A stretch of 64,000 nucleotides of DNA from Hordeum vulgare subsp. vulgare (Eukaryota; Streptophyta; Magnoliopsida; Poales; Poaceae): positions 354,389,823-354,453,822 of the forward strand of contig NC_058524.1 of NCBI RefSeq assembly GCF_904849725.1, read 5' to 3'. The notes beneath the pieces are model-generated. The model saw only the letters and a program-made list of their open reading frames with translations. It was not told where the DNA came from and made no database searches. Positions 45,591 to 57,619 of this stretch are shown here, one piece after another (within the stretch, counting starts at the first letter, position 1; each line of letters starts with the position of its first letter). The translations under genes were made by a program, and so were the position numbers.

Positions 45591-47065
45591 TGATACGTCT
45601 CCATCGTATCTACTTTTCCAAACTCTTTTGCCCTTGTTTTGGACTCTAATTTGCATGATTTGAATGGAACTAACCCGGACTGACGCTGTTTTTAGCAGAA
45701 TTGCCATGGTGTTGTTTTTGTGCAGAAATGAATGTTCTCAGAACGTCCGGAAAATTTATGGAAATTATTTCTGGAAAATATGAAAAATACCTGCACAAAG
45801 ATCCACCGGAGGGGACGAGCCAGTGGGCCACAAGCCCTGGGGCCGCGGCGTCCCCCCTGGACGTGGCCACCAGGCTTGTGGGGCCCACATGGCTCTGCCG
45901 CCCCCAATTCCAGCGCTATTTATTCCCATTCGTCCTGGAAAAAATAAGGAGAGAAGATTTCATCGCGTTTCACGATCCAGAGGTGCCCCCACCCCCTGTT
46001 CTTCATCTGGAGGGCAGATCTGGAGTCCGTTTTGGGCTCTGGATCCAGGAGATCGTCACCATCGTCATCATCAACCTTCTTCCCTCTCCAATTCCATGAA
46101 GCTCTTCATCGTTCATGAGTAATCTATTAGTAGGCTCGCTGGGCGGTGATGAGTAGGATGAGATCTATCATGTAATCGAGTTAGTTTTGACGGGGATTGA
46201 TCCCTAGTATCCACTATGTTCTTAGATTGATGTTGCTACTACTTTGCCATGCTTAATGCTTGTCACTAGGGCCCGAGTTCCATGATTTTAGATCTGAAAT
46301 TATTATGTTATCACCAATATATGTGTGTTTCAGATCCGATCTTGCAAGTTGTAGTTACCTACTATGTGTTATGATCCGGCAACCCCGGAGTGACAATAAC
46401 CGGAACCACTCCCGATGATGACCATAGTTTGAGGAGTTCATGTGTTCACCAAGTGCTAATGCGTTGGTCCGGTTCTTTATTAAAAGGAGAACCTTAATAT
46501 CCCGTAGTATCCATTTGGACCCCGCTGCCACGGGAGGGATGGACAATAGATGTCATGCAAGTTCTTTTCCCTAAGCACGTATGACTACACACAGAATGCA
46601 TGCCTACATCACATTGACGAACGGGAGCTAGCCACATATATCTCTGTGTTATAACTGTTGCATGATGAATGTCATCCAACAAATCACCGATCCATTGCCT
46701 ACGAGTTTGTCCCACTCCTATTGTTACTTGCTCTGCTGCTACTACTGTTACTATTGCTGCTGCTACTGTTACTTGCTTTGTCATGCTGCTGCTGCCACTA
46801 CTATTGCTACTACCGTTACTTGTTGTTGTTGTTACTTGCTACTGCTTCTACTTGCTACTGCTGTCACTATTGTTGTTCCTTGCCACTTCTCTTACTCGTT
46901 ACACTGCTACTACCTGCTACATTACTTCGCTGGCGCCATTGATACAATAGTTAGGAATAGTCTGCTTCGTCAACAGATCGTTTCTGGCACCGTTGCTATC
47001 ATACCACCTTTGCTGCTTATATCCTGCTTGCAAATACTAATCTTTCAAGTGTGGTTGAGCCGACA
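45591..47065 (+). repeat. E8 3' LTR (1475 bp)
   Basis: It matches the 5' LTR from TGATACGTCTCC to GAGCCGACA. It lacks about 118 bases of U5 end that are present after the 5' LTR and in the E1 LTR, yet the target duplication follows immediately. Confidence 0.9.
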
Positions 47066-47070
47066 CATTC

Positions 47071-47253
47071 CTCTCGGAGAGCTTGAAGGAACTGAGCCAT
47101 AGTCAAGCTTTCGGGAGGAGGCGGTGGAGGTGGAACATTGTCTTGCTGCTGCTCGTGGTGATCTCCACCTTGAGCGTCCCCTCCGGTTCCGTGCTGCTGA
47201 CCTGAAGAGGAAGAGTCGGGGTTGCCGAAGGTGCTGGTGCGAGTTGCAATCAC
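47071..47253 (-). pseudogene. E6 gag, N-terminal part
   Basis: The minus strand reads IATRTSTFGNPDSSSSGQQH, then a proline run PPPPPPPESL and MAQFLQALREE, where E8 interrupts. The open frame has no ATG at its start (GTG at 47253, a stop not far upstream), so the initiation codon is lost or lies elsewhere. It connects to 37523 leftward. Confidence 0.85.
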
Positions 47254-47543
47254 TATCCTGTCAGGGGAGTAGATAGGTCAATTTGTAGAACTGGCCGGAA
47301 TCATAAGGGATGATGCTCTATTAAGGTGGTCTAGTTTTGTGGTAGTGTGAGATTTTTAAGCCAAAGATTTTTGGAAAAGCTAATGCATTAGATTAAAACA
47401 ATTGATGTAGTTGCTTACAAGCTGCCTAAGGTAGAAATGCGGCTTGCATCAAACATGCTCACACAACACTTCTGGTTCGCATGAACGGATACATGAACTT
47501 ACTATGCTTGGGGGGAAAACTCCTAATAGCCTAAGCCGTAATC

Positions 47544-48308
47544 CTAAGCGGCGGACTGCTCAGTCTCATAGATGGCTTCTGCAGGGTCTTCGTCTTCATC
47601 TTCATCTGTTCTTTCCTCCTTCAGGGGAGTAGGAGAAGGAAGTGGTCCATCACGGCGTCTCCTAGTTGGAGAGGCAGTGAGGAGCTCAGTGTACTCTTCC
47701 GCGGTCAGGCGGCGACTCTGAATAGGAGTGGCATGAAGTGGTGGTACTCCTCCTCGGAAGGCATTGGTTGATAGCCCTCCAGTTGCTCCTTCCTTCTTAA
47801 CCTTACGGGTATTCATCTTCCCCACGCGAAGTAAGTCCTTGACTTGATGCAGCTCTTGGCGAATCTTCGTTGACTCCTTGATCAAAAGGTGTGTAAAAGT
47901 GTCGGTGGAGAGATTGAAGTAGGTCTGAAACCTTAGTGGCGTCTCGTCACCTGAAGATGGGTTAAGTGTCCAACTCCCGTCTATCCCATCCTTAATAAAA
48001 GGTAGGTGACGAGTAGTTGGCTCATTATCCATATCGGGAAAGATGTCGCAGAGACGCACGAGTTCCTGTCGTGCGGCTGTCTCCACTGCCAACATTAGAT
48101 CCTCCATTTGTGGTCCTTCAAAGAACCAACTAGTTGGGGTGTCATTAGCCTTCACTATCACGTCCACGTGATATTCCTTGGTGTCGGCATTGACCCAGTG
48201 CTCGTGGTAGAGGAAGATGGGCGTGCGGCGTAATTTGCACTTCTCGAGGCTATATCCCAAAAGTAGGGGAAAGCCCATCTCCAGAAGCATCTCAGGTACG
48301 GCGGCCAT
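47544..48308 (-). CDS. E6 extra ORF between primer site and gag, unknown function
   Basis: An intact ORF of 254 codons (ATG 48308-48306, TAG 47546-47544) starts about 120 nt after the primer site and precedes gag by 290 nt in another frame. Residues 1-110 are compact: MLLEMGFPLLLGY, RRTPIFLYHEHWVN, EYHVDVIVKAND, TSWFFEGPQMEDLMLAVETA, ARQELVRLCDIFPDM. The predicted order is three beta strands followed by a helix, faintly like a double-stranded-RNA-binding fold, but this is inference from pattern only. Residues 110-175 hold HLPFIKDGIDGSWTLNPSSG and a helical, basic HQVKDLLRVGKMNTRKVKKE. The tail has RRRRDG and a very acidic EERTDEDEDEDPAEA. No similarity to gag, pol or env. It is the longest undamaged ORF of E6, although every gag-pol part is broken. 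Confidence 0.65.
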   Translation of the reverse strand: MAAVPEMLLEMGFPLLLGYSLEKCKLRRTPIFLYHEHWVNADTKEYHVDVIVKANDTPTSWFFEGPQMEDLMLAVETAARQELVRLCDIFPDMDNEPTTRHLPFIKDGIDGSWTLNPSSGDETPLRFQTYFNLSTDTFTHLLIKESTKIRQELHQVKDLLRVGKMNTRKVKKEGATGGLSTNAFRGGVPPLHATPIQSRRLTAEEYTELLTASPTRRRRDGPLPSPTPLKEERTDEDEDEDPAEAIYETEQSAA

Positions 48309-48430
48309 CTACAAGATGTAGGGGAGAGGGTTAGAAAGTTTTAGTGGGTGCAGAAATCTTAGGTTAAAGTCTAGGTGCACTAAATGTCTTGGCTATCGTC
48401 CATGCTACCTAGGGCTTCCTATAGTCAGGA

Positions 48431-48447
48431 TGGCTCTGATACTTGCT
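48431..48447 (-). other. E6 primer-binding site (tRNA-Met type)
   Basis: The minus strand reads AGTATCAGAGCCA, close to TGGTATCAGAGC, the initiator tRNA-Met complement common in chromoviruses. It adjoins the 5' LTR edge at 48449. Confidence 0.8.
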
Positions 48448-48448
48448 C

Positions 48449-51400
48449 TATGGGGACCCCGACTTATGAGTCGAGATCGCCGAATGAACATGCTCAGTGA
48501 TCCCAGAGAACAATGTTCATTGAACACACAGATATTGAATATTGAGAGTCTTACATCCAAGTACCGAATTATTACATCACGTGACCGAATGGTCAAGTTC
48601 ACATGGTAGGGCCTATAAGGCCAAATCACACGGATACAACTAGTAGCGAAAATCTTAGGGCTAAGCGGGTGCCCATGCCATCAGCCTACACCAAAAGGCA
48701 TTCTGATTGGGAAGCATCCTAGCTCGCAGGGGCGTCTCCGAAGACGTACTCTTCTCCAAACTCCAATCCTGCCATGTCTGGTCAATAATATAACCAGTGG
48801 CAAGCCAATGAGTGCTTTTGAATGTACTCGCGAACAGCCCAGGATATGAACAATGCAAGTGAAGCATAACAATAATATGCATCTTTGGTGGTTAACAACT
48901 TCACTGTAAATAAACATGATCATGGGTGTGCATCATAACTAGATGTTGTTTTGAAGAACAGGCTGCAGATATCAATATATCTGTCGAGGGATGAACACTC
49001 CGGGTTCAGCCTATATGCCAAGTCACCACACTTGGTCATATCAACTCTTTCATATTAACACCACACTCACACACACACACACTTGGTTTATGCGGAAACG
49101 ACTGGACGTAGTTTAAGAAGGATTACCGAACTGTCCTTGACCGTGGACACTGCTATTCTCATAGTTTTACACTCTGTAGAGGTAGTACGCTGGACCCACG
49201 AGATCCAGGAAACTTTTGTGTCATCCACGACTCGAAGTATATAACATACCCGAGGTAAGTACCCGATCAATGCCTTTCCCCTGACGATACTAGACAAAGA
49301 GGTGCACTCGATTTGTACCCAGCCCACATGTTGTACGTCTTACGAGCACCGACTCTAGAGAGTATCAACCATGCGGGGACCAATGATGTGCTTGGAACAC
49401 CTAAAAATGGCATAGTCGCCCTACCTGGCACGACCCCATCACGAGAGTGACCACACATCACTCCCGCCAGTAGTAATGTGGCTCTTTGCTAGCACCGACC
49501 AGAGTAATCAACACAGCCACATCCCAAAAAGGGATAACATGGTCGTACAAGTAAGGTTGGGACGGTCGACACATCTTAAATCTAATCCCATTTCCGAAAC
49601 CATACACACTCCAAATACCGGTGCACCACTTCACCAAAAGTGGCCACCTAACTCATCATCACCCTCGGGCATTAGTGGCACCCGACAGGGTTTTCATAAA
49701 CCTTTGATTTATACCATCATTATGCTCATGCTACTATGCTTAGCTCTACTTGTCAACATGAGATTAGCGTGACCCTCATAGGTGGTAGGATTACGCTCAA
49801 AATGCAAGTGCTCTGGAGGAGCCATCGGTAACATCACTTCAATGATTTACTGATGCTTATGATCACATGCAACGGAAATATTTGCTACGCTAGCATGCAA
49901 TATAACATATGCTCAACATAGTCAAAGGGCTACTTGCCTTTGTCTGCTAGGTATCCGGGGTCTTCGAGGTCTTCCGCTCCAACTCCTTCGTCACACGGGT
50001 TTTCTATCATCGTAGTAAACAAATGCAATAAGTAGCTCACTCCAAAACATATCACAAAATCACTTTTAAAATGTTGTTTAATTCTGATAAATCCATATTG
50101 TTAGTTTAAAAATGTTTGTCTCTAGTTTTAGTGAAATACTATATTTAAAATTCATATAACGGAAGCCAAACTATTCCGATTTAACCTTTTTATTATTATA
50201 AAATAGAATAATTGTTGCAGAAATTACTTCAATGGTTCAGTTGAATACTACATGTTTTTAGAAAAATAACAGTGGAAAAATCATATTATTTCATGGGTTA
50301 AATCTTTTTACAAAAATCATTGAAATCAAGTTTTAAAATAAAAAGAAAAGTGCTACAGCCCCTGGCCTGGCTTGACCTGGGACTGGGCCGGCCCACTGGC
50401 CAGCCAACCAACCTGCCCAAGCGCTCACGCCGTCAGGTTTGAACCTGACACGCGTGCCCCTGCGGTCAATCGTTGCGGGCAGCGAGTGAGAGAGAGATGG
50501 GCCACCGACACGTAGGGCACACCTGTCGGTGTCATCTCCTACTTCTGGCCAGTGAGGAGGAGGAGCACGCTAGCATGGCTACCGACGTCCTCGGGCCCTA
50601 ATGACGACATGAACCAGTCCGGCTCGTCGTCGCCTACCTGCTAGTGGTCGAGTTGACGGTGAAGGGGCTCAGGTTCACCGGCGACGAGGTAGTCGCGGTG
50701 GAGGGGTTTCAGGTGAAGGTGGAGGTGGTAGCTACGGTCACGGATTTGCTCGGTGAAGAGGGGGGAATCTTCATGGAGTCACGGGGAGTGCTTTGGTGGG
50801 CAGAGGGACGCGAGAGCCGACGTGTAGCCGGAGATCGACCGGAACTTCGAGGCGGAGGGGCCTCGGTCGATCTCGAGCCCCGGGGCTCTGCTTGCTTACT
50901 GGGTGGCTAGGGATGTGATTGGGGTCTTGGTGAGGTGGAGCGATGGGTTCTGGAGCGAGGGGAGGGCTATTTGTAGGCCCGCAACGGTGCGCCGACTCGG
51001 GAGCGCCTGTGATCCACCGTGGTATGCATGGGGTGCAGAGAGAGGATGGGGTCGAAACCATGGTCTCAGGACGTGGTTTTGGACCGGGAGGACTCACTGC
51101 GAGAGAGAGGGAGGGAGGAGAGGCGAGCTACCGTGGTCGCGCTCCTCTGGCGCTTCTGGTGCACGCGGGCACGCGTCGCGCCGGCTCTTAGCGCAGGATA
51201 GGAGGGTCCCTGAGGGTTGCCTCATGCATAGGGATTGTCGGGGGTAGAGGAGAGAAACCGCGGGTAGTGTGGAACTGGCCGAGGGAGTCGCCCCCACCTC
51301 GGTAGCTCTCTATAGCGAGCCCAGAGCACAGTTTTGGCATGCCACGGCATGCTGGTGCGCTCTGGGGTGCCTTTGACGCGTCTAGCATATCCTGGGAACT

Positions 51401-52637
51401 AGCTTGGAGATGCCTAGTCATTGGAATCCCATGGAAGTCTCGGCTGGTCAAAGAGAGACGAGAAACAGGTATTGTCAGCCTTAGGATGAAGCTCAAATTA
51501 GGAATTTGGCTTATCTACTTTGAACCAAAGAGGGGCCACTTGACTGGAGTTAGGCATTGATGTCACGCACCTAATCTATAAGTTTGGGAGAAAGGGATTG
51601 GGTTTAGCTAAGGTTAGGAGGGGTTTTACGCAACTGCCATAAGGTGGTCGACAGTGGTTTGGGATGGCTGCACCCCACCACTGGCTATGCAACTTAATAG
51701 TATTGGGTTCGGTGCTAAAACAAGAGGTATCACCAAGTTTGATCTCCATTGGACAAGTTTAGCTTTGTAAACTTGAAAACATCACCAAATGACCACATAT
51801 ATTCCATCCAAAGGATAAACCAAATGACCACCAAGAGAGTGTGGCAAAACAAGTCCCACAAATCCCATTTTTGGCATGGAGTCCTCATTTGAGGTGTTAG
51901 GCACTTCTGCAAAGTTTCAGCTCCAAAGGATAAACTTTTGTATGTAGAGTTGCTCTATCTTCATACTGGACAGAAGGGGTTTTGCAATTATTTGGTGACC
52001 TTAATCACCTTGGATCAAGGTGAAATTTTATATGGGCACCAAATATGGCTTAGGGATACCAGTGGAATTTTCTAGGAATTTATTGATAATATTTCCTTTG
52101 GAAATATTTCAAAAGATCAAAAGAGACAGAAAGGGTTTTCTGGGTTTTACTCAAATAATAATAATATACATAGGGGTTGAAAATCTTATGTATGGAAAAC
52201 ATATGCCTTCTCATTATCTCCAAATTTTCTTAGATTTTTCTAAGGCAAAAAAGTATTTTTTTCCATATAGGAATATCATTTCTGGCCTCATAAATGGACA
52301 TGCAAATAAAATGGGAAAATAATTCATAAAATAATTATTTTATGGTTTTGGTGAACTAAAATGGTACTAGAACCAGATCACAAACTTTGGGTAAGAACAC
52401 TCCTTGCCATCAAGGACTTGTAGTGCAACCCAAAGCAGGGTTTTGAATTGAGAGAAATAAGAAAAAGGATTTTAAAAATAATTGGGTCATGAGAATTGGG
52501 GTTTTTGATATCACACACTCAAGCATTCAAGCATACAATGGCAATCATGTCACTCTCAACATTAGTTTTGATTATTTTTTAATAAACTCAGATTTTTGAA
52601 TTCACAGAAAAAGTGATAGTGAAAACAGGGTGTGACA
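48449..52637 (-). repeat. E6 5' LTR (4189 bp)
   Basis: It matches 19042-23107 throughout, is about 120 bp longer, and has lost the terminal TG (now TA at 48449). It ends GGGTGTGACA (52637) and is followed by duplication ATAAA. A TATA-like box lies at 50968-50976 and a (CA)n tract at 49068-49082. The GC-rich stretch 50380-51330 gives random frames only. Confidence 0.92.
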
Positions 52638-52642
52638 ATAAA

Positions 52643-55600
52643 CTTTATATGAAAAATGTTGTGCTTGATATGCTCTACATGATTATGGAATTTGCATACA
52701 TAATAGAATGCGTCTATATGCTCAAATCTCTCTTGTAAGTACTTCGTGAATAAGTCTAAAAACTGATATTTTATTCGAACTTGGCTTGATGATTGCATCT
52801 AATCCGTAGGTCTTTTGCATGTGATTTCTTTGTGGAATTTGATCTATGGATGTCTACTTTGATGACATGCCTGTGGTTGCCATGTGAACCAACTCTATCA
52901 TGTTAATATGTTGCTCTAAAGGTGCTATAACGTTAAAACTACTAATCCATTTTCGTTAAGTTCCATTTTGCAAAGCTCAAATTAAGCAAACCATGCCTCT
53001 TTTGAATGTGAGAAATGGAGTGGTTTGTAGTATTATATGGCTATTTGTTGTTTGTAGGATTCCCAAGCCATGTATTTCATGCTTAGATGTAGTTTTCATC
53101 ATGTGACCAAGCCATAAAAATGTTTTTGTTTGTAGTGTCAAAATAATTCTAAGTCTAAGTATCAGATTATTTCTGAATGCCATGTTGTAGGGATGTTGTC
53201 TATGAATGTGTCATTAAATAGACCTTTCTAGAATGGAATGAAATGACCATGCCTACCACCATATTGTAAATTTTCATGCCACTATATGACATGTAGCATA
53301 TGTTTTTTTTGCTACCAATATGCCTTCATGATAAAAACTACTATGTTAAAACTGTTATTTTCACCAAGTCTGAAACTGTGTTCAAGTAGCCATCTTGTGA
53401 GCTCATTTCCTAGTGATGCATGCTTCTATTCAATTGCATACATTCTAGATTCCTATAGCTTGTCTATGCATTCTAGATTCCTAGATTCCTATAGGTCATG
53501 TCAACTACTATCTCACATCTTGTCTATGCATTCTAGATTCCTATAGCTTGTTGTTTTGGTGTGCGCAAAATGTCATGTTGTTGTTTTGGACATATTTTCA
53601 CTATAACTTGCGTTGGTTGTAATTGTTGAACTTCGCTCCATTTTGGACGTGCCATATATGAAACTTGCTTAAAATCTCATTTAGTTTCATAATATATTGT
53701 TGCATCCATGAATTAACATGTTTGTGGTGGTCATTTGCATACATTTTGCATCCATGGCATATTACTTTGCGTTGGTCAAATATTTTAGACCGTAATTCCG
53801 TTTAAATGATCAATATATGTAAATCAACTAGAATGATGTGTACAATCACATGGTGCACTTTATTTTCCTGTTTAATAAATATAAAGTATGTTTAGTTCAG
53901 ATCTGGACTTTCCGAAATTAACATATGGGTTCGTTATGGGAATGTTATATGTTGTTTCCGACCTCATTTAAAATTCCTAGATACATAGTTTATTTATGAT
54001 TCACCTCTTGCCATGTCTAACAACATTTAATATTGTCGTGTACCTTAATGGGAGTGTAGTAATTTAGTGTGGTGCTTTGCCATGCCTTGCATATTAAACC
54101 GGACATGCGTTATATTGTTCGCATATCATCTCGTCAATATTTTGTGGTGTTTATAGTGTGTTGATTGTTTGTTTCCGGATTGCTTCTTCTCGATAGAGCT
54201 TCAAAAGCGCTCAGAATGTGAGGATCCGTTCGACTACGTTTGTTCCTCTTCTTCACGAATTCGTTCTTCTTCCAAGAGGGATCTCATGCAATATGATCAT
54301 TTCCCTGGATACCACTACTATCATTTTTTCCATTTATCTTGCTTATACCATTATGTCTCATTACCTACCAACTAGATGTCAAGTCTCGAACCTCTCCACA
54401 TCCCAACAAACCTTTGTTTCGCTATGTTACCATTTCCTCAGCCCTTCTTATAGCGTTGCCTGTTGCAAGTGCAAATTGCTTCCATGTGAAAGCATGGATT
54501 TCTTGAGATATCACAATATTATTGCTATTTAATTTAATATACATATATACTCGCAAAAAGCTGGAAGGACTGGCCTTTTGGCTCAGTGTTTTCATCCACC
54601 TTTACCGCCCTAGTTACTTGTGTACTGGTGTTACGTTCCATATTCAGCGCTCCTAAAATGCTTGGGGTTGTGATGGGGCCCCCTCGATAATTCCTCTTAG
54701 TTTAAAACTCTTCTGGTACTACATTTGCCTAATAACTAATAAACCTGCATAGGGAGTAATTAACACACGGATAATTAATCAACAACCCGGGCCATTGCTC
54801 CTCATGAGTGTTTGTCCAAATTAGAGCACTGTGCAGGGCCACCCCATGGAAACTCGGGTGATTTCTATTAGGCCTTGTACACTAGCTTATTCGATCGTGT
54901 CCTGAGAACAAGATACGCGACTCCTATCGGGTTCGTTGACATGTCGGGTGGCCTTGCTAGATTTGTTTTACCTTTTTTGAAATATCTTGTGCACCGGTAT
55001 CCCGAGGATACTTTGGGCTATCTCGAGGTTGAAGTCTTCCACCAGAATTCCAAACGGACTATGACCTTTTCTCTGTGGTTGAGGTTTTCCATGCACCTTG
55101 TTGCTAGTTTGTGATGGATGACTTGGAGCACCCGTGCATGGTTAACTCTTTATGAGAGTCATTCCCGCGGTTATGTGTCAATGTGGAAACTTTGTTTAAC
55201 ACCCACTCATAGAAAACTTGAAGTAAACACAATTAAAATATGCCAATATGTGCATAACAGTGACTCTCTCTACTCATGAGTTCTGAATCCGAGAGAGGAC
55301 ACGGTGGGGTTATGTTTGACTTGTAAATAGATGTTCAGGATTACTTCTTGATCATTATTTGTTCACTACCGTTTATGTGTAGATCCTCCCTCTTATTCTT
55401 GTACTCATAAGTTAGCCACTCAAATAAATGCTTAGTGCTTCGTGCACCCTCACCACTTAAACATACCTCACTCATTAAGCTTTGCTAGTCTTGCTACCTT
55501 TGGATATGCAGTAGCTGAGTCCCTGTGGCTCACAAATTACTACAACAATAGTTGCAAGTACAGGTAATGTGATGCTTTGAAGTGAGCGTGACGATAGTCC

Positions 55601-55925
55601 TATTTGGAGTTTCTTCTTCATCATCATCGTCGATCATAGCATAGGTTCCAGGCTGTCAGCCTGGGATAGCAAAGATGGACGTCATTTTTTTATCGTATGA
55701 TTTCGTCCGTAGTCAGACCCTACTCTTCTGACTGCTGACGAAATGTATGGTTGTATTGAGACGATCATGATTAGCTTGTGGCAAGTGTAAGACAATTCCA
55801 TATATTCATCTCTTATTTACATGTACTTGTATTGATATCCACTCTTTGAAACTACGAGATGCGCTTCTATCCCTGTCGAGACCCTCGTGCCAAAATAAGG
55901 ATAGGATTGTATCTTGGGCGTTACA
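52643..55925 (+). repeat. E5 5' LTR, second part
   Basis: It continues the LTR interrupted by E6; the first 1.2 kb align to the right LTR end of the window (63784-64000 matches 52638 onward). It ends GTTACA at 55925, the inverse of the TGTAAC start. The part 54177-55925 is repeated at 57620-59381. Confidence 0.88.
53435..53548 (+). repeat. Local repeat of TGCATTCTAGATTCCTATAG
   Basis: Three copies of a 20-bp motif (about 53435, 53466 and 53526), the last two about 60 bp apart with TTGTCTATGCA before each. A small tandem duplication inside the E5 LTR. Confidence 0.8.
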
Positions 55926-55928
55926 AGT

Positions 55929-55940
55929 TGGTACAAGAGC
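55929..55940 (+). other. E5 primer-binding site, copy 1
   Basis: TGGTACAAGAGC matches 10 of 12 to the tRNA-Met complement TGGTATCAGAGC, three bases after the LTR end. The second copy at 59385-59396 (TGGTACGAGAGA) is more degraded. Confidence 0.7.
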
Positions 55941-57619
55941 AGTGCTAATCTAGGAGGCCCTTGATTGATCGAACTTGGACGAGTCAAGTCTAGTGAAAAT
56001 CTAATTTGAATTTAGTTATATATCGGAGAGTACAATTCTTTTTAATCCTATTTTATGCTTGGGTGAGGATCCTAACATCGTAATTTTAATTCTACCCCTC
56101 TTCTCACTCAATTTTTTTTAGAATCACGCGAGTATTTTGGAATCTCTATGATGCTGATGTGACGGAGTTCTATACGTGGTGCCACCCGTTTCTAAGGAGT
56201 AGAGCTCTAGGGGATTCTTGACACATTGTTATCGTTATGTTTCCTTAGTATCTCAGGATGAAGATGTTTGAAAAAAATTCAATACTCTTTGTGGTGAGAG
56301 GAGTTTGGCACCACCCAGTACTTGGGAGAGCGTCCAAATGTACTGTCATAATTGGTATTTGTGATTATGAGGGTCTAAGGTAGATGAATTCTGAGATCTC
56401 TGGTTATATGTTGATGGATGTGATACACTTGATGGGTAGTATGATTGCTAGTAGTTGACTGACTTATTTAGTAATTACTTCGTGTATCCATTTGAACAAA
56501 TTGCAGAAGCCGAAAGTTATCGGGAGTTCCCTGGAGGGAATGCAAGTAGTTACCTAGGATTGTCTTCCAAGAGATGCATGATGTGAGGTTGGGGTTCGAC
56601 AACTAGTGGTTTGATTCTTCATGGTCTTTCTTCCAGAGGACAGTCTCCACATGCTAGTTCGCTATGCCCAAGGAGCATATTCAAGCATCATTTCAATATG
56701 ACAATCCAATGTATGATCAACCTCGTGCGAGAGTTACCACAAAAATATTGGATGTAATCTTTGTCATGAATTTGTTTCTAGCTTTAATCTGCAAGCCTCA
56801 TCCTTCCTTTTTTTGACTTTGGTAAATCGAGTTGCTTCGATGTCGAGTGGTGATTTCATATCTTTCCTAAGCGGTGTTCGCATATGACTATGGGAGTGTT
56901 AATATTTTTGCTCAATCAAATTGGCATGTCAATTATTTCCAACAAGTATGCTTCTCTTCAAGTCATTTCAGTCTTCTGTAATAATTGCAAGATCCATCCT
57001 CATATTTCTTTCCGGAGTTGGTCTCATCTGTCCCAAGTTGTCTTTATTTTTCCCCACCCTCCCGCCCTTTTTCTTCAAGGATTAAATTCTCATCCTAGTG
57101 CCTTTCTTTCATTAGTTCTTCCGCTATCTTTTCTTCTGTATCATATCCGGTGATTCGTTCTGAAGATGCTTTAGTGCTAAGTTCATCATTTCTTCATTCT
57201 TGTTTTCTTCCCCGATTGATTCAATTCAAGATTTCACTGTTCATCATATTCTTTTATTCATTCAATGCTTCCTGTGTTGGAAGTTCTTAGCCAAGCCTCT
57301 CTTGTTCATTCATCCATCTCAATTCTATCTGGAGTGCTGAAGATGTCTCAAAAGATTTGTGTTGCCATTCAAATCCTTTCAAATTATTTCGAGGGTCTCA
57401 TCTCATCAAGTTATCATTATACTGGTGGAATATCTCCTTCTAAGCAATCAATTCAATGGTGTTATCTTTGAGTGGTCCCATAACCTAGAGGTTTTCCCAC
57501 GATCTTACCTGGTTGTTCCAATGTTTTCCGGAGATGTCCTCAAGCTCTTCTTAATATGACATAAGGATGAATTTCATGAGTCATATTCCTTCTGAATGAT
57601 CACTTCTAAATCATTATCT
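55941..57619 (+). other. E5 interior, first part
   Basis: No coding sequence is supported. Open frames of up to about 90 codons recur in copy 2 only because the DNA is duplicated; amino-acid changes between the copies are as frequent as silent ones. Confidence 0.65.

Larger units (their letters stand above)
37529..47065 (+). mobile_element. E8: Athila-type non-autonomous element nested in E6 gag
   Basis: It starts TGATACGTCTCC (37529) and ends GAGCCGACA (47065). The duplication is CGTTC (37524-37528) against CATTC (47066-47070), one C-to-T type change at a CpG. Removing it restores the E6 gag frame LREERQANN. Order: LTR, three primer-site repeats, gag-protease, LTR-like block, leader intron, ORF2, non-coding region, polypurine tract, LTR. 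There is no RT, RNase H or integrase. LTRs differ at about 18 of the first 260 bases. Confidence 0.93.
19042..52637 (-). mobile_element. E6: Tekay-type chromovirus with two nested insertions
   Basis: Both outer ends show the duplication ATAAA (19037-19041 and 52638-52642). LTRs are 19042-23107 (3') and 48449-52637 (5'). Without E7 and E8 the interior is about 5.6 kb: primer site, extra ORF, gag with zinc knuckle, protease, RT, RNase H, integrase and a chromodomain remnant, all on the minus strand. The long LTR, tRNA-Met primer and chromodomain fit the Tekay/Del lineage. Joining the E5 sequence across the gap gives TTAAATAAACTTTATATG, matching TTAAGTAAACTCTATATG in the second E5 LTR (63783), which confirms the insertion site. 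Confidence 0.92.
54177..57619 (+). repeat. E5 tandem duplication, copy 1 (3443 bp)
   Basis: It starts GGATTGCTTCTTCTCGATAG, holds the last 1.75 kb of LTR, the LTR end (55925), the primer site and 1.69 kb of interior, and ends CACTTCTAAATCATTATCT. The same order recurs in copy 2. The two copies differ at roughly one base in eight over the first 150 bases. Confidence 0.9.

Noticed and set aside
56884..57153. Hydrophobic 89-codon ORF with leucine/phenylalanine-rich residues, repeated at 60359-60622
   Set aside because: A T-rich non-coding interior of a LARD duplicated in tandem; no known domain.
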